The position numbers were made by a program, and so were the translations under genes. Shown one piece after another: positions 50,275-60,323 of a DNA stretch of 64,000 nt (position 1 is the stretch's first letter; each line of letters begins with the position of its first letter). Under the pieces are notes generated by a model that did no database searches, was not told the origin of the DNA, and was given only the letters and a program-made list of their open reading frames with translations. The DNA is taken from NCBI RefSeq assembly GCF_947501385.1, contig NZ_CANMVP010000006.1:118022-182021 (forward strand), in the 5' to 3' direction. The stretch comes from an uncultured Polaribacter sp. Its GTDB lineage: Bacteria; Bacteroidota; Bacteroidia; Flavobacteriales; Flavobacteriaceae.

Positions 50275-50938
50275 TTTCTTTAAAATTTGCAATCGTTATA
50301 ATTTTATCTGAACTAATAATAGATTCATGTATAGGTTTATTGGCAAGTATTTTCATACACGTTGCAATTTTTTCTGGATGAATCATTCTATACTTTTTTA
50401 AACTTCCAACAAATAGTGGATTTAATAATTTCATGAGTGTTACTCCTATTCTTTCTCCTAGTCTAAATTCGTCTCTCCTGCCACCTATTAAAGAAGGTCT
50501 TAAAACAAAAGTATTTTGAATATTTTGTTGTAAAACATCGCGCTCCATTTCTCCTTTTGTTCTATTATAAAAAACAGTACTTGAAGCGTCTGCGCCCATA
50601 GAAGACATGACTATAAAAGTAGCAATACCATGTTGTTTTGCCAGTTTTGCAGCAGCTACTGGAATGCCATAATCTATAGCTTTGTATAGATTTTTGTCTT
50701 TTGTTTTTGATGCTGTTGTACCAATACAGCAATATATTTCATCTGCTATAAACTCTACTTTTTGGTCTGCTAACTTTAATAAATCAACAAGATGTTCTTC
50801 TATTTTATCAGAAGTTTTTTCAACAGAACTTCTAGAAAAAAGTTTTATTTTTGTATACGAATTGTCTGCGATTAGCTTTTCTAAAAGAAATCCTCCTGTT
50901 AAACCCGTTGCACCTAATAGGATTGCGGTTTTACCCAT
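50267..50938 (-). CDS. NAD(P)-binding oxidoreductase (TIP30/HTATIP2-like SDR)
   Basis: 223 residues. The Rossmann motif is [18 protein letters not shown] (residues 6-23). [42 protein letters not shown] (Tyr-x3-Lys) and [18 protein letters not shown] match the TIP30/YbjT-like atypical SDRs. The substrate is unknown. It sits in a three-gene minus-strand unit: aminopeptidase P (TAATG overlap), this gene, then VF530 (8-bp overlap). Confidence 0.88.
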   Translation of the reverse strand: MGKTAILLGATGLTGGFLLEKLIADNSYTKIKLFSRSSVEKTSDKIEEHLVDLLKLADQKVEFIADEIYCCIGTTASKTKDKNLYKAIDYGIPVAAAKLAKQHGIATFIVMSSMGADASSTVFYNRTKGEMERDVLQQNIQNTFVLRPSLIGGRRDEFRLGERIGVTLMKLLNPLFVGSLKKYRMIHPEKIATCMKILANKPIHESIISSDKIITIANFKENE

Positions 50939-52566
50939 TATTTATCTAAATCTGGTAAAACAAAATTATCTAAAACAGATTTTTTTGCCATCATTTGTTC
51001 GATTTCTTGAACTGTTCTTGGTGCTTCTTCGGATAAATTTACAGGACCATTTTTAGTAACTAAAATATCGTCTTCAATACGAATTCCTATTCCCCACCAT
51101 TTTTTATCGCAGTTACTACCATTAGGAATGTAAATTCCAGGTTCCATAGTCACCACCATATTTTCTTCGAAATTACCATAGTTTCCTGGATCATGCACAT
51201 CTAAACCAATATGGTGCGAAGTACCGTGTGGAAAATAAGGATGCTTTTCATCAATAGATTTTATGATTCCTAATTTCAACAAACCTTTATTGACAACTTT
51301 TCTAGCAATCTGATTCGGTTTTGCCATACTTTCGCCAATTACATAGGCCGCAATTCCTGCTTCTTGCGCTTTATATACAATATCATAAATCGCTTTTTGT
51401 GCCTCGGTAAATTTTCCGTTTGCAGGAATTGTACGTGTAACATCTGCTGTATAACCTCTATATTCTGCTCCTAAATCCATTAAAACTAAATCGTTTCCAA
51501 CAGCTGTCTTATTGTTTTCTATGTAATGTAAAATACAACCATTGTTTCCTGCACCAACTATTGAAGGATATCCTTCATATTCTGCTCCGTATTTTTTGTA
51601 AACAAATTCGTGAATTCCTTGCAATTCAGTTTCAGACATGTGTGGCTTCATGGCTTTCATTACTTCTACTTGACCAATGGCAGAAATTCTTACTGCTTTG
51701 GTAAGTAATTTTAATTCTTCCGCAGTTTTTACTTCTCTTAAAGTTGCTAAATTTGTAGATAAAAATGATTGATCGATATTTGTTTTAGCTTCTAATTTCA
51801 AAGAAATTTTCTGTTGTAAATCTTTTTTTAGTTGCGCATCTGTAGCCTCTTTATATTGCATTAAATCTTTATCATTTTTTAAAGATGGATCGTACGCCAA
51901 AGCTCTACCAATTACCTGTGCAACATTGGCACTATTTTCTATTGGAGTAGATTTTACCAATTCATACACTTGTTTTTTTACAGGTGATAAAAAGTTATTC
52001 GGATTATATGCTGATTTCTCTTTAAAAGCAACTACTAAGTCGTAAACTTCTGCAGCATTTCTTGATGAATTTCTATAATCATCATTAAATTTTTCAATAA
52101 AAATTCGATCAAACTTCTTAAAATCAATTGTTGTATTTACAAACTCTTCAGCATTCATTGCTTTAGAAAATCCTAGTACATTTATTGCGCCTTCAACGCC
52201 TAAACGTTTTCCATTCCATTGTTCTGCTCTTGCATCTCTTTTTTGGACGTATAAAATTTCGTTATAGATATTTCCATCAGCATCAGTTTGGTTTTCCGAA
52301 AACATCACCAAAACACCGTTGGGTTCTCTATAACCCGTTAAATAATAAAAGTTTGGATCTTGATGAAACACATAATCTACATCATTTGCTCTATTTCTAA
52401 TTGAATTTGCAAAAACTACCGCCACAGAATTCGCTGGCATTTTAGCACGCAGTGCATCTCTTCTACTCTTATGAAATGCTGCCGATAAAAAATCGGTTGG
52501 CGTTTGTGAAAATCCGCTAAAAGAAACGGCTAAAAAAGCAATAAATAGAAATTTAAAAATCTTCAT
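50938..52566 (-). CDS. pepP: Secreted Xaa-Pro aminopeptidase (aminopeptidase P)
   Basis: 542 residues. Signal peptide MKIFKFLFIAFLAVSFSGFS indicates export, unlike the cytoplasmic E. coli PepP. The N-terminal creatinase-like domain (about 25-200) includes VDYVFHQDPNFYYLTGYREP. The M24 pita-bread domain carries the metal ligands: LMDLGAEYRGYTADVTRTIP (two Asp), HGTSHHIGLDVHD (His), TMEPGIYI (Glu) and GIRIEDDILV (Glu). It removes N-terminal residues before proline. It is the first gene of a three-gene unit and is divergent from gcvT. Confidence 0.94.
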   Translation of the reverse strand: MKIFKFLFIAFLAVSFSGFSQTPTDFLSAAFHKSRRDALRAKMPANSVAVVFANSIRNRANDVDYVFHQDPNFYYLTGYREPNGVLVMFSENQTDADGNIYNEILYVQKRDARAEQWNGKRLGVEGAINVLGFSKAMNAEEFVNTTIDFKKFDRIFIEKFNDDYRNSSRNAAEVYDLVVAFKEKSAYNPNNFLSPVKKQVYELVKSTPIENSANVAQVIGRALAYDPSLKNDKDLMQYKEATDAQLKKDLQQKISLKLEAKTNIDQSFLSTNLATLREVKTAEELKLLTKAVRISAIGQVEVMKAMKPHMSETELQGIHEFVYKKYGAEYEGYPSIVGAGNNGCILHYIENNKTAVGNDLVLMDLGAEYRGYTADVTRTIPANGKFTEAQKAIYDIVYKAQEAGIAAYVIGESMAKPNQIARKVVNKGLLKLGIIKSIDEKHPYFPHGTSHHIGLDVHDPGNYGNFEENMVVTMEPGIYIPNGSNCDKKWWGIGIRIEDDILVTKNGPVNLSEEAPRTVQEIEQMMAKKSVLDNFVLPDLDK

Positions 52567-52698
52567 TTCAATTGGTTTAATGGTTGTTTTTTCAAATGTA
52601 CTGTTATTTATTTTTTAGTTAAAAATATTAACAAAATATTAGTGGTCGTTAATTGCGAATTTTTCAATAATTTAGCTGAAATTTAAAGAAATCTATCA

Positions 52699-53784
52699 AT
52701 GAAAAATATAGCATTACATTCTGTTCATGAAAGTTTAAACGCAAAAATGGTTCCTTTTGCTGGTTACAATATGCCAGTTCAATATGAAGGGGTTACTGCA
52801 GAACATTTAACGGTAAGAACAGCTGTTGGTGTTTTTGATGTAAGTCATATGGGTGAATTTTTAGTGAGTGGAAAGCATGCATTAGCTTTGATTCAGAAAG
52901 TGACTTCTAATGATGCTTCTAAGCTAGAAATTGGGGATGCACAGTACAGTTGTTTTCCAAATGAAGAAAACGGAATTGTAGATGATTTGATTTGTTACAA
53001 AATTAAAGAAGATCAATATTTATTGGTAGTAAATGCTTCTAATATTGAAAAAGATTGGAATTGGATTTCAAAATATAACCAAGAATTTAATGCCAATTTA
53101 AAAGACATCTCCGAAGAGTATTCCTTGTTGGCAATTCAAGGTCCAAAAGCGGTGAAAGCGATGCAATCTTTGTCTTCATTAGACTTGGCAGCCATTCCTT
53201 TTTATAAATTTAAAGTGGGTGACTTTGCCGGAATTGAACATGTTATTATTTCTGCAACTGGATATACAGGTTCTGGCGGATTTGAGATTTATTGTAAAAA
53301 TACGGATGTGGAACAAATCTGGAATAAAGTTTTTGAAGCGGGAGCAGCATCTGGAATTAAACCCATTGGTTTGGCCGCAAGAGATACATTGCGTTTAGAA
53401 ATGGGCTATTGTTTGTACGGAAATGATATTGACGACACCACTTCACCGATTGAAGCTGGTTTAGGGTGGATTACAAAATTCACGAAAGATTTTGTAAATG
53501 CAGAAGCTTTGGCGAAGCAAAAAGAATTGAAACCAGCCAGAAAATTGGTTGCTTTCGAATTGAATGAAAGAGGAATTCCAAGACATGGATATGCTATTGT
53601 TGATGGCAAGGGAAACGAGATTGGAAATGTAACTTCAGGTACCATGAGCCCTTGTTTACAAAAAGGAATTGGAATGGGTTATGTTCCTAGCATTTTCGCC
53701 AAATCTGGAACTCAAATTTACATTCAGGTTCGTAAAAAAGCAATTCCTGCAACTATTGTAAAATTACCTTTTTACAAAGGCTAA
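52699..53784 (+). CDS. gcvT: Aminomethyltransferase (glycine cleavage T protein)
   Basis: 361 residues, the full family length. It transfers the aminomethyl carbon of glycine from H-protein to tetrahydrofolate. Diagnostic parts are [35 protein letters not shown] (with the catalytic-site Asp region), [40 protein letters not shown] and [20 protein letters not shown]. It stands alone; the P and H protein genes are not in the window. It ends with a terminator 14 bp past the stop. Confidence 0.97.
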   Translation: MKNIALHSVHESLNAKMVPFAGYNMPVQYEGVTAEHLTVRTAVGVFDVSHMGEFLVSGKHALALIQKVTSNDASKLEIGDAQYSCFPNEENGIVDDLICYKIKEDQYLLVVNASNIEKDWNWISKYNQEFNANLKDISEEYSLLAIQGPKAVKAMQSLSSLDLAAIPFYKFKVGDFAGIEHVIISATGYTGSGGFEIYCKNTDVEQIWNKVFEAGAASGIKPIGLAARDTLRLEMGYCLYGNDIDDTTSPIEAGLGWITKFTKDFVNAEALAKQKELKPARKLVAFELNERGIPRHGYAIVDGKGNEIGNVTSGTMSPCLQKGIGMGYVPSIFAKSGTQIYIQVRKKAIPATIVKLPFYKG

Positions 53785-53797
53785 ATTAACATATTTT

Positions 53798-53836
53798 AAA
53801 CCTCACGCTCGGAGTTTCAGAATTGTGAGGTTTTTA
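53798..53836 (+). terminator. Terminator of gcvT
   Basis: A 9-bp perfect stem (AAACCTCAC / GTGAGGTTT) around an 18-base loop, with TTTTTAC at the 3' side. It starts 14 bp past the gcvT stop. Confidence 0.8.
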
Positions 53837-53882
53837 CTTCAAAAAATCTTTTCACTGTTGAAATTTCATTAAAAGTATACGT

Positions 53883-54998
53883 ATGAATTGTTTGTTAACA
53901 GGTGGAACAGGAATTGTTGGAAGTCATATTATTTTTGAATGGATACACAAAGCCATCGTTGAGAAAACAGTAAACCATCTTTTTATTGTAATAAGAGACA
54001 ATGAAAAACCTGCGAAACAACGATTATTAGATGTGATACAAGACAAATCTCGTCCAGATTTTTTAAATAATTTCACTTTAGAAGCTTGTTTAGAGAAAGT
54101 AACGGTAATAGCTCATGACTTAGCTACCATCACAAAAGAAATTCTAGAAAAACATGTTTTTGATACCGTTATTCATTGTGCTGGCTCCACAAGTTTGTTA
54201 CATACCAAAGATTCTAAACAAATCGTACACGCTCAAAACTATCTAGTAACAAAAAAACTTTTAGAACAATTACCAACATCTGTAACTCGTTTTATATACA
54301 TCAGTACCGCGTATTCTTTTGGCATTCAAGATAAAAAAGTAGACGATACGATTGAAAATTATGAGGTAACTCATTTTAGAAATCCGTATGAACAATCTAA
54401 ATATGAAAGCGAACTTTATGTAAAAGAAACTTGTAAATTGAAAAATATTGCTTCTCAGATTTTAAGACCAAGTATTGTTTGCGGACGTTTGATAGATACC
54501 CCTTTTTATGAAACACCAAAATATGATGTATTTTATTCTTGGGCGATTTTTTTAGATAAATACGCAAAGAATTCAATAGAAAACTTTAGAATTTGGATAG
54601 ATAAAAAAAGTGGATTAAATATTGTTCCTGTAGATTTTGTTTCTAAGGCAATTTTGTATGCTTTTTTAAATCCAGAAATAAAGGAATTGAATATTATAAA
54701 TCCTACACAAATATTGCACAAAGATTATGTTGGTGATGTTTTACAATCTTTTAATGTAAATTCTTATGAATATGTAGCTGAAAGACCAGCGCATTTGAAT
54801 GCTTTTGAACAACTCTATTATAAGAGTATTGGGGTGATTTTTGAAAAATACATTTCCATTCCAGATTTGCAATTCCAACCAAAATTAATTTTAAGGCTTA
54901 TAGAACAGTTGCAATTAGATACTACTTTAGGTGTTCATAAAAATTTTATGAACCTTATTAATTTTTCTGTCCAAGAGAAATTTAAAAAAAGTTATTAA
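53883..54998 (+). CDS. Extended SDR, thioester-reductase/male-sterility type
   Basis: 371 residues. Rossmann motif CLLTGGTGIVGSHIIFEWIH (3-22). VIHCAGSTSLLH, RFIYISTAYSFG and NPYEQSKYESELYV (Tyr and Lys of the YxxxK site) follow, then ILRPSIVCGRLIDTPFYE. These blocks match the NAD-binding_4 group, which includes fatty-acyl-CoA reductases and the reductase domain of non-ribosomal synthetases. It may reduce an acyl thioester in lipid or wax metabolism; the substrate is unknown. It lies alone between gcvT and an MscS-like gene. Confidence 0.83.
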   Translation: MNCLLTGGTGIVGSHIIFEWIHKAIVEKTVNHLFIVIRDNEKPAKQRLLDVIQDKSRPDFLNNFTLEACLEKVTVIAHDLATITKEILEKHVFDTVIHCAGSTSLLHTKDSKQIVHAQNYLVTKKLLEQLPTSVTRFIYISTAYSFGIQDKKVDDTIENYEVTHFRNPYEQSKYESELYVKETCKLKNIASQILRPSIVCGRLIDTPFYETPKYDVFYSWAIFLDKYAKNSIENFRIWIDKKSGLNIVPVDFVSKAILYAFLNPEIKELNIINPTQILHKDYVGDVLQSFNVNSYEYVAERPAHLNAFEQLYYKSIGVIFEKYISIPDLQFQPKLILRLIEQLQLDTTLGVHKNFMNLINFSVQEKFKKSY

Positions 54999-55079
54999 TT
55001 TAGGGCAGTAATCTTAAAACAGCTATCTATAAAACAACCTACTTTTATATAAAAACCTCATTAACGTAATCTAAAAACA

Positions 55080-55580
55080 ATGGATATAAAATATATTAAA
55101 ATCATTGAAGCCTTTATTGTTTTCTTCATTTTTATTATTGTGAGAAGAACTTCCAATAAAATTATTACAAGAACAAGAGAAAATAAGTTCATGCAGAAAC
55201 AAAGAGGAGAAATTGTAAAAAAAGCAATCAACCTCACTTTTTTAGTGGTGACCATTACTATAATTTTAACAATTCTTGGAGTTAATCAGTCTGATCTCAT
55301 CGTTTACATAGGCTCTATTTTAACGGTTGTTGGGGTTGCATTTTTTGCACAATGGTCTATTCTTTCAAACATCACTTCAAGCATTATTATCTTCTTCAAT
55401 CATAATGTAAAATTAGAAGATTCCGTTACCATTATGGAAGGGAAAGAATATGAAATAAAAGGAAAAGTTAGCAATATTGGGTTATTTTTTGTAACCATTA
55501 TAACAGAACAAGATGAAGAAATAACCTTGCCAAACAACATATTTATTCAAAAAATGCTAAAGAAGAAAAGAACAGTTTAA
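55080..55580 (+). CDS. Small MscS-like mechanosensitive channel protein
   Basis: 166 residues. Two hydrophobic helices: IIEAFIVFFIFIIVRRTSNK and NLTFLVVTITIILTILGVNQ, then a third pore-like helix LIVYIGSILTVVGVAFFAQW. This is followed by the MscS beta-domain core SILSNITSSIIIFFNHNVKL and LEDSVTIMEGKEYEIKGKVS. The usual C-terminal vestibule is missing, so it is a minimal version about half the length of E. coli MscS. It probably releases ions under osmotic shock, by family analogy. Confidence 0.85.
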   Translation: MDIKYIKIIEAFIVFFIFIIVRRTSNKIITRTRENKFMQKQRGEIVKKAINLTFLVVTITIILTILGVNQSDLIVYIGSILTVVGVAFFAQWSILSNITSSIIIFFNHNVKLEDSVTIMEGKEYEIKGKVSNIGLFFVTIITEQDEEITLPNNIFIQKMLKKKRTV

Positions 55581-55684
55581 AAGTGATTTTTCAATTTAAA
55601 AATTAATTCTTTTTGAGTCAAAATTTTGAGTATTTGAGATAATTGAAAATTTCAATTTTTTATTTTTTTGTAGAAAATAAAGAT

Positions 55685-56506
55685 ATGAAATTTTTGAAAT
55701 TACTTTTAATTACGGTTTTTATCACACAAGTTACTTTTGCTCAAAAGGGCAACTCTCCATATGAGTGGAAATGGAAAAGAGATGGAATTTGGACAGCAGG
55801 TGCATTTGCGGCTACAGCAGGTGGTATCTACATTATTTCTAAAAAAGATAGCTATTCTGATGCAGATTTAATTCGAATCAGAAGCGAAAAAGACGATATC
55901 AATTTTATAGATCAATGGGCTGCTGGTAATTACTCTGAAAGCGCTAGTAAATTAAGTGACATTCCTTTTGCCCTTTCTTTTGCAGCTCCTTTTGCACTTT
56001 TATTTGATGATGAAGCAAACGAACATTCTGGACAATTATTTGGGATTTATTTAGAAAGTTTAGCCACAACTTCTGCGCTATTTACAATTTCAGCGGGTTT
56101 GGTAGACAGAAGTAGACCTTATGTTTACGGAACAGATGCCCCTTTAGAACAACGTAAAAGTGTTTCTGCTACTAGATCTTTTTATTCTGGTCATGTTGCT
56201 GCAACCACAACTGCAACCTTTTTTGCAGCAAAAGTATATCAAGATTTTAATCCAGATTCCCCTGCAGTGCCTTATATCTGGGCAGGAGCTGCGCTATTGC
56301 CTGCTGCTGTTGGATATCTAAGAATTAAAGCAGGTCAGCATTTTTTATCTGATGTGCTATTAGGATACGGTTTAGGAGCAATTGTAGGCTATTACGTGCC
56401 TGAATTGCATAAAAAGAAAGAAAATTCATTTTCATTTCAACCCGTTATGGATCAAAATTTTTATGGCAAAAACTATCAGGCAATAAGTTTAAGGTATCGA
56501 TTTTAG
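55685..56506 (+). CDS. PAP2-family phosphatase, exported
   Basis: 273 residues from the ATG at 55685, chosen because it starts a clear signal peptide (MKFLKLLLITVFITQVTFAQ); an upstream ATG adds 14 residues without support. Phosphatase motif 2 is SFYSGHVAATT, in place of the more common PSGH, and motif 3 is LRIKAGQHFLSDVLLGYGLG (Arg, His and Asp present). Motif 1 is VDRSRPYVYG; the usual Lys seven residues before RP is an Ala. It may dephosphorylate lipids or undecaprenyl-pyrophosphate in the periplasm. The missing Lys leaves activity open. It ends in a hairpin terminator. Confidence 0.85.
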   Translation: MKFLKLLLITVFITQVTFAQKGNSPYEWKWKRDGIWTAGAFAATAGGIYIISKKDSYSDADLIRIRSEKDDINFIDQWAAGNYSESASKLSDIPFALSFAAPFALLFDDEANEHSGQLFGIYLESLATTSALFTISAGLVDRSRPYVYGTDAPLEQRKSVSATRSFYSGHVAATTTATFFAAKVYQDFNPDSPAVPYIWAGAALLPAAVGYLRIKAGQHFLSDVLLGYGLGAIVGYYVPELHKKKENSFSFQPVMDQNFYGKNYQAISLRYRF

Positions 56507-56521
56507 AGAAACAAAACAATC

Positions 56522-56539
56522 CCAATGAAAATTCATTGG
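56522..56539 (+). terminator. Hairpin terminator of the PAP2 gene
   Basis: An 8-bp perfect stem (CCAATGAA / TTCATTGG) with a two-base loop, 15 bp past the stop and followed by AATTTTC. A near-identical hairpin lies after the next gene at 57460-57476. Confidence 0.65.
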
Positions 56540-56773
56540 AATTTTCTAGCAAACTAATTTCTAAATTTTTTTCTAATAATAATCTATTATAGTGTTTTTT
56601 TTAAATCTTTTCCAGAATCATAAATTATTTATTCCTTTTTTGGTAAAAAAACAATCGCTATTTAATACAGACTATAAGAAAAATATATCTATTTAAAAAA
56701 CAGGTATTTATACTCTATTATAGTAGTTCTTGTTAAATTAATTTTACATTATACTAATCTTAAAAATTTAATT

Positions 56774-57430
56774 ATGTCTATTGTAACAATTAAAGATGAA
56801 GCTGAAGCTTTAAAGAAAATTTGGGATTCACTAACAGGTTTGTCGATTGCATGGGAAATTGAGAATACTAATATTGACAATTGCGAAATGATTGAATGTA
56901 AGCAATCATCGGGGACTAGAAAAGGAACTTGGGATAATATTCCTTCTGAAAATGCTGAAGAATGCGGAACTCAGCATGACTCAATTTTTGGAACTCACAA
57001 CATAGGAGGAGTAGTTTATGCTCTAGGAAATTCTGGTTGCTATTTTGGTGTAGCTTGGGATGATCCTTCAGTAGGATCAGCACAATATGGTTGGGCCTAT
57101 GGTGATGAAAATTCCGTAAAAAAACATATTGAATCACTTTGGGATGGATTGGATGGTCCAGATATAAGTGGAGCTGCCTCCAAAACTTTAGTAACTGGAT
57201 GGGGAGTAACAGTTAAAATCCAGCCAGGGTTTGATCCTTTTAAGATTAGTTTTAGTACTTCATCTTCTTTAAATAGGGTTGAGTTATCTGAATCTAATAA
57301 TTCGGTTGGAACTCCTAGAAAAGACAAAACTGAAACGAAGATTAATGTTTATAGTCGTTTACACCTTGCAGAAAAACAGGAAATTATGGCTAAAGCATTG
57401 ATGGAAAGCGCTCAAAATCTCCGTAAATAA
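56774..57430 (+). CDS. Orphan protein of unknown function
   Basis: 218 residues; I do not recognise a family. No signal peptide or transmembrane helix. Composition is rich in Ser, Gly, Asp and Trp with five Cys: NCEMIECKQ, EECGTQ, SGCYFGV. The core is IGGVVYALGNSGCYFGVAWD, SAQYGWAYGDENSVKKHIES and VTGWGVTVKIQPGFDPFKIS, which looks like a small beta-sandwich of the aegerolysin/lectin-like kind. The C-terminal 50 residues are helical and charged (LAEKQEIMAKALMES). It stands alone after 267 bp of very AT-rich DNA, between two copies of the same hairpin, and may be a recent arrival. A toxin or lectin role would be a guess. Confidence 0.75.
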   Translation: MSIVTIKDEAEALKKIWDSLTGLSIAWEIENTNIDNCEMIECKQSSGTRKGTWDNIPSENAEECGTQHDSIFGTHNIGGVVYALGNSGCYFGVAWDDPSVGSAQYGWAYGDENSVKKHIESLWDGLDGPDISGAASKTLVTGWGVTVKIQPGFDPFKISFSTSSSLNRVELSESNNSVGTPRKDKTETKINVYSRLHLAEKQEIMAKALMESAQNLRK

Positions 57431-57459
57431 TAATTTAATATCATAAATTAATAAAAATC

Positions 57460-57483
57460 CCAATGAATTTCATTGGTTTTTTT
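57460..57483 (+). terminator. Hairpin terminator of the orphan gene
   Basis: CCAATGAA / TTCATTGG stem with a one- to three-base loop and a run of nine or more T. It is 29 bp past the stop. Confidence 0.75.
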
Positions 57484-57535
57484 TTACATTCTTTAATATT
57501 TAATATTTAGCTAAAACAAGTGCAGCATGAAAAAA

Positions 57536-58627
57536 TTATACATTGAATCTAAAGTGCATTACATCACCATCCTTTACAATGTATTCCTTACCTTCTACTC
57601 TCATTTTACCAGCTTCTTTCACTTTTGCTTCAGAGCCAAAAGCAACATAATCGTCGTAGGCAATTGTTTCTGCTCTAATAAAACCTTTTTCGAAATCTGT
57701 ATGAATCACTCCTGCTGCTTGAGGCGCTGTAGAACCTATTGGAATGGTCCAAGCTCTTACTTCTTTTACACCTGCAGTAAAATAGGTTTGTAAGTTTAAT
57801 AATTTATATGCAGAACGAACCAATCTAGAAACGCCCGCCTCTTCTAAACCAATATCTGCTAAGAACATCTGGCGTTCCTCATAATCGTCTAATTCTGTAA
57901 TATCTGCTTCTGTGCCGACTGCCAATACAATAACCTCTGCATTTTCATCTTTTACAGCTTCTTTTATCTTTTCTACATAATCGTTTCCTGAAACTGCTGA
58001 TTTTTCATCAACATTACAAACATACAGTACTGGTTTTGCAGTAATAAATTGCAATGATTGTACAAATTCCATTTCTTTTTCTGTGAAATCTAAAGCCCTT
58101 ACAGAAATACCTTTTAACAACGTTTCTTCAACTTTTAATAACACAACCAACTCTGCTTGTGCTTCTTTGTTTCCTGTTTTTGCAGTTCTTTTTACTCTTT
58201 CTAGTCTCTTTTGAACGGTTTCTAAATCTTTCAATTGTAGCTCAATATCGATGGTTTCTTTGTCTCTAACGGGGTCAATCGAATTATCAACATGAATAAT
58301 ATTATCATTATCAAAACAACGCACTACATGTAAAATAGCGTCTGTTTCTCTAATATTTGCTAAAAATTGATTTCCCAAACCTTCGCCTTTACTGGCTCCT
58401 TTTACCAAACCTGCAATATCTACAATCTCTACGGTTGCAGGCATCACACGCTCTGGATTTACCAATTCTTCTAATTTTTCAATTCTTTTGTCTGGTACAT
58501 TTACCACTCCTAAGTTAGGTTCAATCGTACAAAAAGGAAAGTTGGCACTTTGCGCTTTTGCATTCGATAAACAATTAAATAAAGTCGATTTTCCTACGTT
58601 TGGTAATCCTACAATTCCAGCTTTCAT
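57536..58627 (-). CDS. ychF: Redox-regulated ATPase YchF
   Basis: 363 residues, the usual YchF length. Universally conserved Obg-related P-loop protein that prefers ATP and binds ribosomes. G1 [12 protein letters not shown], switch [22 protein letters not shown], the altered G4 YVCNVDEKS (NxxE-type, which explains the ATP preference) and the C-terminal TGS domain with [20 protein letters not shown] and [18 protein letters not shown]. It stands alone. A TATATTTG box (minus strand, 58698-58705) lies 70 bp upstream. Confidence 0.97.
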   Translation of the reverse strand: MKAGIVGLPNVGKSTLFNCLSNAKAQSANFPFCTIEPNLGVVNVPDKRIEKLEELVNPERVMPATVEIVDIAGLVKGASKGEGLGNQFLANIRETDAILHVVRCFDNDNIIHVDNSIDPVRDKETIDIELQLKDLETVQKRLERVKRTAKTGNKEAQAELVVLLKVEETLLKGISVRALDFTEKEMEFVQSLQFITAKPVLYVCNVDEKSAVSGNDYVEKIKEAVKDENAEVIVLAVGTEADITELDDYEERQMFLADIGLEEAGVSRLVRSAYKLLNLQTYFTAGVKEVRAWTIPIGSTAPQAAGVIHTDFEKGFIRAETIAYDDYVAFGSEAKVKEAGKMRVEGKEYIVKDGDVMHFRFNV

Positions 58628-58697
58628 TTCTATAAATTTTTAAATGATAAAAATATTAACTTCATTTTGGTTAATAGTTCTTAAAATTTTGAGAATG

Positions 58698-58705
58698 CAA
58701 ATATA
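58698..58705 (-). promoter_or_regulatory. -7 box of ychF
   Basis: The minus strand reads TATATTTG, 70 bp before the ATG. No TTG is found at -33. Confidence 0.4.
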
Positions 58706-58780
58706 ATACTTTGTTAAATTTAAATCCTTTTTAATTTAGGAATTTAAAATTGTACTACATTTCTTAAAATTAAATAAGCA

Positions 58781-60283
58781 ATGACCAAAAAAATACTTCT
58801 AACTCATCTGTTTTTATGTGTTACCGTGCTTTACTACGGACAAACAATTTCTGGGAAAGTATTTTCTAAAAATTCAAATAAGGCTATTGATAAAGTTGCA
58901 ATTTCTACAAACTTAAAAACAGGCACCACCTCTAACAGGTTTGGCAACTACACACTCAATTTAAATAATGTAGATTTTATTACATTTTCTTGCTTAGGCT
59001 ACCAAACCAAAACATTCACTATTATAAATTTAAGAAAATTAAACTTCAAGGTTCATTTAGCTGAAACGGTAAATCAATTAGATGAAATTGAATTAAAAAT
59101 AGCTAAAATTTCTTTAGATTCTTTATTGATGAAAACATGTAAGAGCATGAAAGAAAACTATGTTTCTGAAACTGTAAAACAAGAGATCTATATTAGTGAT
59201 GCTCAAAAAATGAATTTTCAAAAATTAGATTTAGAACTAAAAACTAGTTCTTTAATAGATAAAAAAAATAGAAAATCAGCACAACATGAATTGGAAGAGT
59301 TCTCTAATAGATTGCTTATAAAATCTCCAGAATTTACTACTGAGTTCTCAGGAAGTTTATTTTCAAAAAAAATTACATCTAAGAAAACAAAGAAAACCTT
59401 TACAATTGTAAACGTGGATAGCGTTCTTGGTTATAAAAAAAATGAGATAGAAAAAGGATTGACGTTAAATAGCATTCAAGAAAAATTTCAAAATATTGTT
59501 TTAAAACATTTAAATACAAACAAAACCTATAAAATAAAAACAGGACTTTTTAAAATTGAAGATTCTCTGTCTTTTAAAAAGCTATCTGAAATAAGTGATT
59601 CCATAAAAAAAGACAATTCTTACGGTGAATTCAAAATAACAAATTATAAGAGAGATGCAGATGTTACAGGTGTATTTGTATTAAAAGAAAATGCTTCTAA
59701 TTTTTTAAGTGAAAAATATTATAAACATCAATTAGAAAAAAGTGAATATTTAGGAGCTAATAAATTTTATGTCATTTCTTTTGAACCTAGAAAATCGAAA
59801 GCAAAATTTTTAGGAAAAGTATATGTAGATCCTATAGATTTTACATTAAAAAAAGTAGTTTATAAATTCGCAAAAGGCAAGCGTGGAGACCATATAAATT
59901 TAAAGTGGGTATTAGGAGTTAAATATTCTGAAAATGAAAATTCTGGAATTATTTATTATGAGAAAGATCCACTTGGTAAAGTGTTTACCTCTTATTACAG
60001 AAATACTACTAAAAATTATGCATACATCAATAGACCCATCAAATTTATAGAGAATTCTAAGGATAAAGAAAAAGTAAAGTTTAACATCAAAATTGAAGTT
60101 GTCGTTTCAGAAAATACTGAGATATTGCTAAAAAATACGATTTCAATTTTAAAAGAATCGGTAAAAGGTTATAAAAAAGAAGATTTTAAAAAAAGACAAA
60201 AATATATTTCGAAAGAAATGTATTTATCCTCAAATTGGAAGGATAAACAATTGGTAAAAGAATATTTAAAAAAATACGAATAG
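58781..60283 (+). CDS. Carboxypeptidase-regulatory-like domain protein, secreted
   Basis: 500 residues. Signal peptide near LLTHLFLCVTVLYYGQ, then a CarboxypepD_reg-like beta domain (about 22-95) with ISGKVFSKNSNKAIDKVAIS, SNRFGNYTLNL and FSCLGYQTKTF. The remaining 400 residues are Lys-rich and contain FEPRKSKAKFLGKVYVDPID and KKVVYKFAKGKRG, the form of a 'DUF5686-like' or outer-membrane-associated protein seen in many flavobacteria, though without the barrel. No TonB plug is present. The function is unknown, probably on the cell surface or in the periplasm. Single gene. Confidence 0.83.
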   Translation: MTKKILLTHLFLCVTVLYYGQTISGKVFSKNSNKAIDKVAISTNLKTGTTSNRFGNYTLNLNNVDFITFSCLGYQTKTFTIINLRKLNFKVHLAETVNQLDEIELKIAKISLDSLLMKTCKSMKENYVSETVKQEIYISDAQKMNFQKLDLELKTSSLIDKKNRKSAQHELEEFSNRLLIKSPEFTTEFSGSLFSKKITSKKTKKTFTIVNVDSVLGYKKNEIEKGLTLNSIQEKFQNIVLKHLNTNKTYKIKTGLFKIEDSLSFKKLSEISDSIKKDNSYGEFKITNYKRDADVTGVFVLKENASNFLSEKYYKHQLEKSEYLGANKFYVISFEPRKSKAKFLGKVYVDPIDFTLKKVVYKFAKGKRGDHINLKWVLGVKYSENENSGIIYYEKDPLGKVFTSYYRNTTKNYAYINRPIKFIENSKDKEKVKFNIKIEVVVSENTEILLKNTISILKESVKGYKKEDFKKRQKYISKEMYLSSNWKDKQLVKEYLKKYE

Positions 60284-60323
60284 GATGAAGACTTTTAATT
60301 TTTAATTTTTCGCAAGTAATATA

